Shown here piece by piece: positions 21,901-26,417 of a DNA stretch of 64,000 nucleotides. Under the pieces are notes generated by a model. It saw only the letters and a program-made list of their open reading frames with translations. It did no database searches and was not told the DNA's origin. The position numbers and the translations under genes were made by a program. Each line of letters starts with the position of its first letter. Within the stretch, counting starts at the first letter, position 1. The stretch is from Dyella sp. GSA-30 (GTDB lineage Bacteria > Pseudomonadota > Gammaproteobacteria > Xanthomonadales > Rhodanobacteraceae): contig NZ_AP027042.1 in NCBI RefSeq assembly GCF_027924605.1, positions 2,829,524 to 2,893,523 of the forward strand. The letters run 5' to 3'.

Positions 21901-22124
21901 AGGAAATGGCCGACAAGCAGCGTAACGATGCGAGAAACCAGCAACCATCGGTCATCTCCGTGCATGTGCTCGGCTCGGGCGAAAACAGCAGTAGCGTGCA
22001 GGGCATTCCGGGCGATGGCGCTTACGACCCGGCCAGCCCTGTACAGGTACTTGGTGCCGGACGTTTGAGCAGTGCCAAGCGCAAGGTATTGACGACAGCG
22101 GAACAGCAGGCTCTTTCCGAATAG
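9957..22124 (+). CDS. Giant filamentous-haemagglutinin-family exoprotein (TpsA)
   Basis: Predicted secreted or surface-anchored beta-helical adhesin of 4055 residues. The GTG start at 9957 is chosen because AGGGGAAGAG (9941-9950) sits 6 nt upstream; the next ATG is 10023. An extended signal peptide ends near AHA (about 45). The TPS/haemagglutination domain (about 125-290) contains RINDTTGPSKIFGQIKAEG and NRNGILFG, a variant of the NPNGI motif. Thousands of residues of Gly/Asp/Asn/Ser-rich repeats typical of a right-handed beta-helix follow. The C-terminal part (PVEVQRIFVQQALFKIL and LTLRQGDIDIFTDRSVLLAQ) matches the conserved end (DUF3739) of large xanthomonad haemagglutinin-like proteins. 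Likely roles are adhesion or biofilm. The cognate transporter is probably the product of 1722-3326. No frameshift is seen over 12 kb. Confidence 0.9.
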   Translation: MIKPLHPTSKKPASQGASNRAPMHRRPLAQWIAAAFAMSAMHAHAGGPPLSQAWLASQRQAATGSNPQATPGSAGVPGLSPLTAAQAQQQQSVQQALQNLNRAAQAVAAQISAQQAAQQAAAAQAGSPVPDGIAAGGLQVAAGIASNPALWQNANAPTQSVSNGQTNVEVKQTAQKAILTWDSFNVGRHTTLHFDQTGGTQTDGSNNWIALNRINDTTGPSKIFGQIKAEGSVYLINRNGILFGAGSQVNTHSLLATSMNLFSSDVNASNAFFLQSGIAQTNDPNHVISNNDQLAAFLVDGGQVDSASGKVVTSGAITVEKGASIQSQAQGYILLAAPTIQQSGSLVADDGTAILASADRLKYVAPGSGSSGSFTVARGDSPALLPNWTGTVENDGVIQTRRGDVQWLGTSLQQNGVVVASTSLTSPGKITFNGIQIGATTSNVELGQNAVITVLPEKDGETTSSSSAADQAFQTSSITLASTGSIVLDQGALIEAPSGNVSLLAIPTGGSPTPTRVYIDHGAIIDVSGLTDVELPMSALLVSIPRIGQNELADSPLLRNSFLFAQKNVVIDSSQSGTRADGLDWVGSPVLNAAGYVENVPRSIDQLMLKGGTITLTADEVITRSGSQLNLNGGYLNYLAGWIQTPNLLGADGRIYNIASADPDMDYVGFAGQFNADHARWGVTETYSNPLLAGMVRYDTGFIQGVDAGSLIIGGNGVTGVAQLDGSYSAQAYRGRNQVSQGNAPSNGSFEINTGEAGVSAAGVNFKFVDSAAPIESINPLFDADTALGGEPDEPGSPQTRWYLLPADLIERGGFARVKVSTGGAIEDDAHTFSVQPGGEIDLTGASVKISGTLQAASGIINVTGIGFASAGGGIFVDANGKLDARGLWVNDSGLSTDTMAGSQYINGGQVSLSTWQQSNTSGADQTGGITLAAGSVIDVSSGGYVQQNGIVATSGDMPIGTGGDISIATHVASKLPSDFTSLGGPTSLNAGALALDGTLLGYGFSGGGSLTLEAPLIQIGGTPSVDSPIPLLYLPASFFSGQGFASYKLISETDASIATGTSVQVRAANLLPNYNALAAATTGTDIYTGGLTQIGYLDDYHRWLGTAGAGNAGGISIQAGLYSGWVSQGNKTTPSYSGVTGSLVVGEGASLTADAGDSVLLQAADHLDVFGSVTAHGGSITLNNIGYGARVFAAPDRALWIGASSVIDTSGVSLINPIASVSGTLQGGFIPRTGTVLDGGAIDLNAEANLVAESGSRLDVSGASDVYDLPSAQSVLGSPVPATTPTAVWSDAGSINLAAANGMFVDATLDAHAGAPQGLGGSLSILPLKAANTSQPSPKAVVLQQSGDLVPTGAQPGDVIGSGSSAGVLYFAADRLDGSGMADFSIGPVVGDSNSQSAYAEVPVVFAGNVTLNLGRSVSINAPALIAAPAETTALPGNGTVSGAGLVSINAPYVYLASGNSGAKPVAVGGDGKLAVHADFIDLGGQMSLEGFADASFQSEGDLRFYLPPLNAYENGQPQTGWLYTTGNLDFAATRIYPDSDYSFLIDAAPLDGTQTTTVTFSSNGHSDSSTPLSAGGTLAVAANEIVQGGTLWVPSGDITLGVSDPVAERTALGLSSTFALPTTDSVQLTVGSVTSVSLGGATLPFGSTLDGKEWRYDADPAVTGSDIIAPPAKQIEINGQQVALQQGATVDLSGGGQLQAFEWVPGTGGSRDVLAQSQPNYTNSSTGTAQSQYPDGRAIYAIVPGYTAPVSAHDAALEKGAGAGPSLGQAVYLSGVPGLAPGVYTLLPARYATLPGAFRVVQDTSSQDAVLGRNTTTPDGTNVVAGYFVDALTGARSARTTTFDVQSSATWQQYSQYTLTDADTFFSAQAQHNGNVAPPLARDAGNLLLQAGQQLELGATLTAGMGTGGRGAEVDIAGQAIEIVASGQPALDGYLAINAADLSTLGASSLLIGGSRTASSDGDVIDVKAQSIVVANDAAQSLVAPEIILVTNGQGNGIELNAGSVLRGEGDSTGLIGTPLLIGQLGDSTHAAVSGDGALLRVSSGAPSPIVRQNVTGVDGAAGTATGDISIADGATVTAANALSIDATGNTHVGANALLAADNVDVTANRIAFVGDGVVTDTSGMLIGGATLAQLAGAQSIVLRSRGDLDFIGNVDVDVANGLELDAQALEGDGGIVNIAAGKLGLTNTSGRTSAFASGSGALNLQANELDLGEGAFTLHGFDAFSAKVAQGIAAQGNGDFDFGNLDVTLNTPVVLADSGAALKLHTTGALDIEGNAGTALSRTAFGGGLTLSGGTVKVATQLVAQAGSITLDATTGDLTLDDGASLNAAGAAKTFNDVQSFASGGTVTLDAANGDIQASAQSLIDIAGASQGGNGGKLVVQSGGNAQLLGTLEGGAASNYLGGVLQMDVNGTVDLNSLADVLAPSGINGAISIHTHTGNLDLDAGRSLVAHQVVLTADGDPAQGGGWVHVDGTIDASGTFGGPIQLYGQAGVDVEGTLSSFATAPGREGGDITLGTGGKSDGSLNANYGYENITAVGSGQIILGEHAVLNMGGDGGDGGLLLRAPVLSDGDVLVNIASGAKINNARGVTLEADATWSSGDAVGDPAKHFDGLIDPAGWYVPDPTTGAPVLVAGQFVDAKGNPVAAPDPNNAEQMADYLAKYYFVPDANAVNAAHQSFYGYLNGDASQGPGALMGFVENPGFAFGSRFASVANFNVRPGINLVNPDTSVNSGNISVLTTWNLGAGVRNADGTLSLAYRYGNQAPILNFRAVNNLDIRASITDGFFQSANVEKGAAPDDTGTYDEALAEWNMIDALVTNDIGGGTAQWFPMPDEDVMGQSNAGQYYSQYILYAKYLLNVSDTVGGGGTGLTPADVIAFGEGLGGPVSAPGTIAAPTLPTTLADYPGYLTAYDPYLVSAVDNAQFLVNLTLPDDFQVLAAPPTVGTIPSAPPTLDNSPSPLRTPQNPLPLLSATLSGGNSSSYRLVAGADVGSANPLAVLPVSSAGSGQLMLGGHTEFDDAATSSTVYAPTLVRTGTGNIDLAASGDIVWLDNLAPAAVYAAGVPLTSGGASTAALVQPSGSPEMVVSNPVNPVDGGDISITAGGNIVGIQQVFDTDGSVTGTKGLSTAQYWWQWMQMGNPVDGSRSSINFSSFDQGVMSVGGNVDVEAGGDIRQLSVSLPTTWYLTTDASGSKTVNTVGGGNLNVNAGGDILSGSYFVAKGAGNITAQGRIGADFNYNQRAVDNNGQFITISTPVDTLLAVQDAQLTVQAGSGADIGGVYNPSWLDATTPLLLDKSLPARHFDGQSYSAASSVSVLSASGDVNFGTLDNSLELFVPSSGLDLPPGSAGFVLPASVSLTSLNGNLNLLTSGELYPSSNGNLSLLAGDSIHFDNAREAANNNVHIAWGLIDAPASLLPSPLNIDALTGGVGSSFNQVLRAGGYLFSNLPGWSDQASLLHQAQPLHGADEQPVRVYALTGDIVNGDGGGLDGVYLVPNKPARIIAGEDIVDLAFIGQQTHDSDVTLISAGRDIYDTSLLMNSGLFNAGEIPNLVSPVILQSGPGNLQILAGRDIGPLTSQVDLAPVPSTGILKDVLINGDSQTGIETIGNALNPWLPDNGASLQIFYGVGPGIDQSAFIAKYIDPNSSVAGIASLTPALVTFMNNYTSGLVVDTGLVKDQVSSNLTVDQAWAQFQALPVEVQRIFVQQALFKILATVGQDYNDSTSPYHGQYARGYEALSSLFPASLGYTDNGSGAGGINGAQKTVDTGDLDIRNSTIQTQQGGNIAMLAPGGEALLGSSSAPPVITDSRGNVIAGPNSMGVLTLRQGDIDIFTDRSVLLAQSRIFTEQGGDIVAWSSNGDINAGKGAKTTTEIPPLTYICDLDAYCLINPAGQVSGAGIATLQTVAGAAVGNAFLMAPRGTVDAGDAGIRVSGNLVVAAAQVANADNIQVQGEKIGVPVASSVNIGALSAASAAASAVSHVAEEMADKQRNDARNQQPSVISVHVLGSGENSSSVQGIPGDGAYDPASPVQVLGAGRLSSAKRKVLTTAEQQALSE

Positions 22125-22131
22125 CGATCTC

Positions 22132-22163
22132 GAACAAGGCGAACTCTCGGGTTCGCCTTGTTC
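22132..22163 (+). terminator. Hairpin after the exoprotein gene
   Basis: GAACAAGGCGAAC (22132-22144) and its exact complement (22151-22163) form a 13-bp stem with a 6-nt loop, 8 nt after the stop codon. The U-tract after it is poor (TTCAG), so termination may be partial or the hairpin may protect the mRNA end. Confidence 0.7.
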
Positions 22164-22287
22164 AGCCGCGGCAGTCGTCGTGGTCAGGATGTATTACAAG
22201 GAAGATTCGGTGGCTAAACATGAAGAATAGAACATCCGCATTACAGCGGCCGGTTGTCTGCGTGCGTTGTTTTGTGAGATTTTCGCA

Positions 22288-22671
22288 ATGAGCGGCGTAT
22301 ACGTTCTTGCGGAAACGTTACGCCAGCTATTTGACGCCAAGCAGTATCGCGTTGCTGACTGGTTTATTGATCATTGCGGGCGTGGACAATTGGAAGAGCT
22401 CGTTCAAGCCCATGGAACGGCCATCGCTATGCGTATCGATTATGTAGTCAAGCGGCGCTTGCAGCGTCGCTCCACTAGCGAATCCGCTGGTGATCTGGTT
22501 GAAGCGCTCCCCTATGTACTTAATTTATGGTGTCGGGAGGGCAGGCGTTCGGCGGTGAGATATGTATTGAAAGAGCTCGATGAGCCAGAAGTTGATGCCT
22601 TGGCAAGGCGTCCCGATCTGGATTCGGAGGTGGTTTCCATGTTGCGTGAATTCCGCGTCAATTACACTTGA
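22288..22671 (+). CDS. Hypothetical protein, helical, unknown
   Basis: 127 residues from ATG 22288; an in-frame TTG at 22267 is possible. No signal peptide or membrane segment. It is predicted mostly helical and charged (AETLRQLFDAKQYRVADWF, RRSAVRYVLKELDEPEVDAL). No family recognised. Base composition and codon use are less GC-biased than in the secretion operon, and it is followed by a very AT-rich stretch. It stands alone between the exoprotein and the PstS-like gene. Confidence 0.55.
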   Translation: MSGVYVLAETLRQLFDAKQYRVADWFIDHCGRGQLEELVQAHGTAIAMRIDYVVKRRLQRRSTSESAGDLVEALPYVLNLWCREGRRSAVRYVLKELDEPEVDALARRPDLDSEVVSMLREFRVNYT

Positions 22672-22808
22672 TAAGTGTGATTTTCATCTCATTATTTATT
22701 TGAATGAATAATATTTCATTAAACATGGCGATTGTATTTTGTCTTTATGTTTTTATCTTTAATTAACGTTGTAATGGATGAGGAATATTCGGCGACTTTT
22801 TTTCTTAA
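22672..22808. other. AT-rich intergenic segment
   Basis: Mostly A/T with long runs (TTATTTATTTGAATGAATAA and TTTTTTTCTTAATT-like stretches), in sharp contrast to the GC-rich surroundings. It lies just upstream of a candidate promoter for the PstS-like gene, where it could act as an UP element or silencer-binding DNA. No gene seen. Confidence 0.6.
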
Positions 22809-22836
22809 TTGCGATGTCATTGGCCGACTGTACAAA
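22809..22836 (+). promoter_or_regulatory. Candidate sigma-70 promoter of the PstS-like gene
   Basis: TTGCGA (22809-22814), a 16-nt spacer and TACAAA (22831-22836). A TGTCAT lies in the spacer, but the second half is at the wrong distance for a proper Pho box. Downstream, CCCCC (22844-22848) pairs with GGGGG (22855-22859) as a small leader hairpin. Confidence 0.4.
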
Positions 22837-22884
22837 TAGCAGGCCCCCAATTCCGGGGGTCAATAAAATGCAAGGGGATACACC

Positions 22885-24225
22885 ATGAGTTCTGGATTTA
22901 CTATGGCCAATACCCGCATGAAAATGCTCGCGGGTGCAGTCCTGTTCTGCGTCGGCGCGGCAATGGCGACGAGCGCCATGAGCACCACGCTGTACGGCGG
23001 TGGCGCGACCCTGCCTGCCGGCGCCTATGTCGGCTGGAAGTTCCAGACCACGACGCCGCTCGGTGTTCTGACGCTGCCGGCGGACGTGAGTTCTACCTCG
23101 ATCTTCGGTCAGTGGGGCGGTACGACCAATAGCGTGCAGTACTGCCAGACCGGCAGTGGCGGCGGCAAGCGTGTTCTCAACGGCGACACCAGCGGTAGTC
23201 CGTCCCTGATCGCCAACGGCGTTTGCAACCCCGGTTTCCCGGCCTCCCCGCCCGCCGCCAATCCGCCTGGATTCCAAGTCCCAACCACGGCTGTGGTGCA
23301 GCCGGACTTCATCGGCTCGGATGCTCCGTATGCGTCGAGCGAGTACGCCACGTTTGTGGCTAACAAAGGCACGGCGAAAGGCGAACCGGTCCAGTTCCCC
23401 TCCATCGCCGGCTCCATTGCCATCGTTTATAACAACGCTGACCTCGGCAGCACCACCCTGAACCTGACCCAGGCGCAGGTTTGCGGCGTGTTCTCCGGTG
23501 CGATCACCGATTGGAAGACGCTGAATTCGTCCCTCCCGAGCAAGACCATCAATGTGGTCTTCCGTTCGGATGGTAGCGGCACCTCGTTCAACTTCGGCAA
23601 CTACCTGGCGAATGTCTGCGGTACGGTCGGCGGCGGCCATTTCCAGACCCAACAGACGTTCTTCTCGTCCACGTCCACCGCTTCCGTCATCGGTTTGACC
23701 GCGCTCAATAGCTCGTCGTCGAAGACCGGTGTGAGCGGCAACCCGCTCGTTGTCAGCACCGTTGCGTCGACTGACGGCACGATCGGTTATGCCGAAGCCG
23801 GCAATGCGTTCAGTCATCCGGCTGGTGGTACTCCCACGAAGCTGGTGAACATTGCCACGATCGGCGGCAAGGATCCGATCGCGGATCTTCCCGCTTCGCT
23901 CGCCGTGACGGTCACTTTCGACAAGACCATTACCGGTGTGAACAGCACCGGTCAGGCGACCCTGGCGGCTCAGACTCCGAACTCGGTTGCCAACTGCCTG
24001 GGCATCGTTGACCCGAGCACCTACGCGGTGCAGCCGGCTGCCAACTACCCGATCGTTGCGGTGACCTATCTGATCGCGAACCAGAAGGGCAACAGCACGG
24101 ATCTGACCGCGCTGCGCAGCTTCATGATCTTCCCGCAGAACCACACCGTCACCGAGCCGGGCTATGCTCAGCTGACCGGTACGGGCATCAACACCGCCAA
24201 GGCGCTGACCTGCCTGTCGAGCTAA
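22885..24225 (+). CDS. PstS-like secreted phosphate-binding family protein
   Basis: 446-residue exported protein of the PstS/DING-like periplasmic binding fold. The start is set by AAGGGGA at 22872-22878. A signal peptide of about 30 residues follows. Family features are LYGGGATLPAGAY at the mature start, ITDWKTLN, and VFRSDGSGTSFNFGNYL, which carries the phosphate-contacting Ser-Gly-Thr loop of PstS. It is about 100 residues longer than PstS and carries six cysteines in the mature chain, suggesting disulfides and an extracellular life. No Pst permease genes are nearby. GspI, GspJ and GspK follow, so it may be a type II secretion cargo. Codon use is highly biased and the gene ends in a strong terminator, suggesting high expression. 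Confidence 0.78.
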   Translation: MSSGFTMANTRMKMLAGAVLFCVGAAMATSAMSTTLYGGGATLPAGAYVGWKFQTTTPLGVLTLPADVSSTSIFGQWGGTTNSVQYCQTGSGGGKRVLNGDTSGSPSLIANGVCNPGFPASPPAANPPGFQVPTTAVVQPDFIGSDAPYASSEYATFVANKGTAKGEPVQFPSIAGSIAIVYNNADLGSTTLNLTQAQVCGVFSGAITDWKTLNSSLPSKTINVVFRSDGSGTSFNFGNYLANVCGTVGGGHFQTQQTFFSSTSTASVIGLTALNSSSSKTGVSGNPLVVSTVASTDGTIGYAEAGNAFSHPAGGTPTKLVNIATIGGKDPIADLPASLAVTVTFDKTITGVNSTGQATLAAQTPNSVANCLGIVDPSTYAVQPAANYPIVAVTYLIANQKGNSTDLTALRSFMIFPQNHTVTEPGYAQLTGTGINTAKALTCLSS

Positions 24226-24253
24226 GGTCTACCAAGAAACAGGATGTTTCGTA

Positions 24254-24283
24254 GAAAAGGGGGCTTTGCCCCCTTTTCTTTTT
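24254..24283 (+). terminator. Strong intrinsic terminator after the PstS-like gene
   Basis: GAAAAGGGGGC (24254-24264), loop TTT, then the perfect complement (24268-24278) followed by TTTTTC. An 11-bp stem with a U-tract is a textbook rho-independent terminator, and it separates this gene from the pseudopilin operon. Confidence 0.95.
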
Positions 24284-24384
24284 CTATTCGTATAAGCCGC
24301 ATGGGATTTAGTCATCTGATGGAAAGAAAAGAGTGCAAGCATTAATACCTCCAAAAGACGTCTAAATATGCGAGCCATCGAAAG

Positions 24385-24789
24385 ATGATCGGTCATCGCC
24401 ATCGTGGCTTTAGCCTATTGGAAGTGATTGCCGCCATTTTGATTCTTGGCATAGCTTTTGGTGCATTGCTGCGTGTTGGAGCATCTTCGCTCAACCTGAC
24501 AGCTCGCTCGACCGAATATACGCAGGCCGCGCTCTGGGCCAGTTCGTTACTGGACAAACTTTACATTGTGGATTTCCCTCGTCCGGGTCAAAGCGAGGGA
24601 AAGTTCAATGATCGGTTTCGTTGGCATCTCAATGTCATCCCTACACAAGATGAGGATGAGCAGGTTCGGATTTATCAAATCGCATTGGATGTCTCGTGGG
24701 GAGACAAGCCCCGGGTCTATACCGAACATTTCGAGACACTGCGCGTCGTGCCCAATGTGAAGGCGCCCCCACCGGATGTGCCGCTTTGA
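24385..24789 (+). CDS. gspI: Type II secretion minor pseudopilin GspI
   Basis: 134-residue prepilin-like protein with a very short basic leader (MIGHRHRG) followed by FSLLEVIAAILILGIAFGALL, i.e. a cleavage site after Gly and Glu at mature position 5. Mature GspI proteins are about 120 residues, and the central WASSLLDKL stretch is typical of the family. It forms part of the pseudopilus tip with GspJ and GspK. It overlaps the following gene at TTGA. No GspG or GspH gene is adjacent, which is unusual. Confidence 0.85.
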   Translation: MIGHRHRGFSLLEVIAAILILGIAFGALLRVGASSLNLTARSTEYTQAALWASSLLDKLYIVDFPRPGQSEGKFNDRFRWHLNVIPTQDEDEQVRIYQIALDVSWGDKPRVYTEHFETLRVVPNVKAPPPDVPL

Positions 24790-25442
24790 ATGCGTCGCGA
24801 GGCTTTACTTTGCTGGAAACGCTGGCGGTCCTGGTGCTGCTTGCTTTGCTTCTCTTGGGCACGTATTCCGGCCTCAGGGTAACTACGCATACGGCGCAAA
24901 CCGGGTCCGACGTCGCGCAGCAACTTGATGGCATACGCTCCAGTCAGCAGTTCCTGCGTAACGAATATACGCAGCTGCTGATGGTGCCATGGGAGATCGC
25001 GCCGGATGGTGGACACGTGGTATTTCGTGGCGACGCCTCCAGCATGTCCTATGTGGCACCGTTACCCGGATATCTCCAACGCACGGGTTTGCAACTGCAG
25101 CGGTTGGTTCTGATAAAGGACGGCGAGGATACCTACAGGTTGGAGGTGGCATTTTCCAAGCTTCCTTCGCGTCGAGGTTCGCCCATCGTCCCGAGCGAAC
25201 CGGAGGTACTGCTGCGAGGAATAAAAAGCGGAAAGTTTCTATACGCCGGCGACGATGATCAAGGTAGGCCATTGGGATGGCAGCCGAACTGGCCTTATCC
25301 GGCGCGGTTGCCAAGGATGATTGCAGTGGACCTGGAGCTTGCCGGATCGGTCGCATGGCCTCGTCTCGAAGTGCCACTGCGGATGGATATAGCTGCCATT
25401 AATCAGTTCACGGCGGCATCAAGACTTCCAGTGACGCCATGA
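24786..25442 (+). CDS. gspJ: Type II secretion minor pseudopilin GspJ
   Basis: 218 residues from a TTG start at 24786 that overlaps the gspI stop codon. This gives a short leader (MNASRG) and the prepilin segment FTLLETLAVLVLLALLLL with Glu at mature position 5. The alternative start at 24696 would place 30 extra residues before the cleavage site and overlap gspI by about 90 nt, so the TTG is preferred. The length (typically 190-220) and position fit GspJ. Confidence 0.82.
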   Translation: MNASRGFTLLETLAVLVLLALLLLGTYSGLRVTTHTAQTGSDVAQQLDGIRSSQQFLRNEYTQLLMVPWEIAPDGGHVVFRGDASSMSYVAPLPGYLQRTGLQLQRLVLIKDGEDTYRLEVAFSKLPSRRGSPIVPSEPEVLLRGIKSGKFLYAGDDDQGRPLGWQPNWPYPARLPRMIAVDLELAGSVAWPRLEVPLRMDIAAINQFTAASRLPVTP

Positions 25443-26281
25443 TCCATATGAGAGCGCAGCGCGGCATCGCTCTTCTGGTGGTCCTTTGGGCCTGTACGCT
25501 CGGTGCGATCGTGCTCGGCGGCTTTGCCATGACGGCACATGTCGAGGGTGTGCAGGCGCGCGGGCAGTTGGATAAGAGTGTTGTGCATTACGCCGCGCTC
25601 GGCGGTATCGATCGTGCGGTGTACGTGATGCTCTTGAAGGACCGCACTCAACATTGGGTACCCGATGGGCGTTCTTATCATTTCAAGCTGGGCGATGCAG
25701 ATGTCAGCGTCGCTATCGATGATGAAGACGGCAAAATCAACTTGAACAGAGCCGACCCAAAGCTGCTGCAGCGAATGTTTGTCATCGCAGGCATGAGCGA
25801 TGACGATAGCCGTGCGCTGGTGGACCATGTTCAAGCCTGGCGTAAGCTGGACGATTCCGATGAGTCTTCGACGCTTGGAGGGTTTGTAAGCATTGAAGAC
25901 CTGCAAACGGTGCCGGGCATGCCCGCGGATATCTACACCAAGGTGGAGCCTATATTGACGCTTTGGTCGATCTCGCCGGGGCCAAATCCCGTGCATGAGT
26001 CGGCATTGGCGTTAGCCGTTACGACGGATATGAACCTGGCCCAGACCGAGCCGTATGTCGAGAAGCGAAAGGCTTTGCCATCGTTGGACGGCGTGCTTCC
26101 AGTGCTTCCAAATGGGGTGCCTATTACAGGGGGCGGTGGCAGCAGCGTCTTGAGCGTGACTTCCACGGCCAGTTTGCCTAACGGTATACGCACTCGACTG
26201 CGCGTCACGTTGATGTTGCACCCCCAGCTTGACGACCATCGCGCTTATCGCATTTTCCGCTGGCGGGAAGATGTGGGTTGA
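25439..26281 (+). CDS. gspK: Type II secretion minor pseudopilin GspK
   Basis: 280-residue tip pseudopilin. The leader (MIHMRAQRG) is followed by IALLVVLWACTLGAIVLGGF without Glu at mature position 5, as is normal for GspK. A helix-hairpin-helix-like region contains KINLNRADPKLLQRMF and ISIEDLQTVPGM-type sequence (here VSIEDLQTVPGMPADIY). The start overlaps gspJ by 4 nt (ATGA). It is slightly shorter than typical GspK (about 300-330). With GspI and GspJ it would cap a pseudopilus whose other parts must be encoded elsewhere. Confidence 0.87.
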   Translation: MIHMRAQRGIALLVVLWACTLGAIVLGGFAMTAHVEGVQARGQLDKSVVHYAALGGIDRAVYVMLLKDRTQHWVPDGRSYHFKLGDADVSVAIDDEDGKINLNRADPKLLQRMFVIAGMSDDDSRALVDHVQAWRKLDDSDESSTLGGFVSIEDLQTVPGMPADIYTKVEPILTLWSISPGPNPVHESALALAVTTDMNLAQTEPYVEKRKALPSLDGVLPVLPNGVPITGGGGSSVLSVTSTASLPNGIRTRLRVTLMLHPQLDDHRAYRIFRWREDVG

Positions 26282-26330
26282 TGGATAGCGGCTTGTTCTC
26301 GGAAAGCGCATAAACGATGGGGCGCTAATC

Positions 26331-26366
26331 GGCACCACGCCTGCGCATCGACGTGGTGCCTTTTCT
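26331..26366 (+). terminator. Intrinsic terminator after gspK
   Basis: GGCACCACG (26331-26339) pairs with CGTGGTGCC (26352-26360) around a 12-nt loop, followed by TTTTCT. It closes the pseudopilin operon before the oppositely oriented receptor gene. Confidence 0.8.
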
Positions 26367-26417
26367 CAAATCGCTCAGCCGGCTCGCGCAATGGTGGGTA
26401 AACAAGCTTGAGTGGGC

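Noticed and set aside
22809-22836. Pho box before the PstS-like gene
   Set aside because: TGTCAT and CTGTAC are 14 nt apart instead of 11, so the direct repeat does not fit PhoB spacing.
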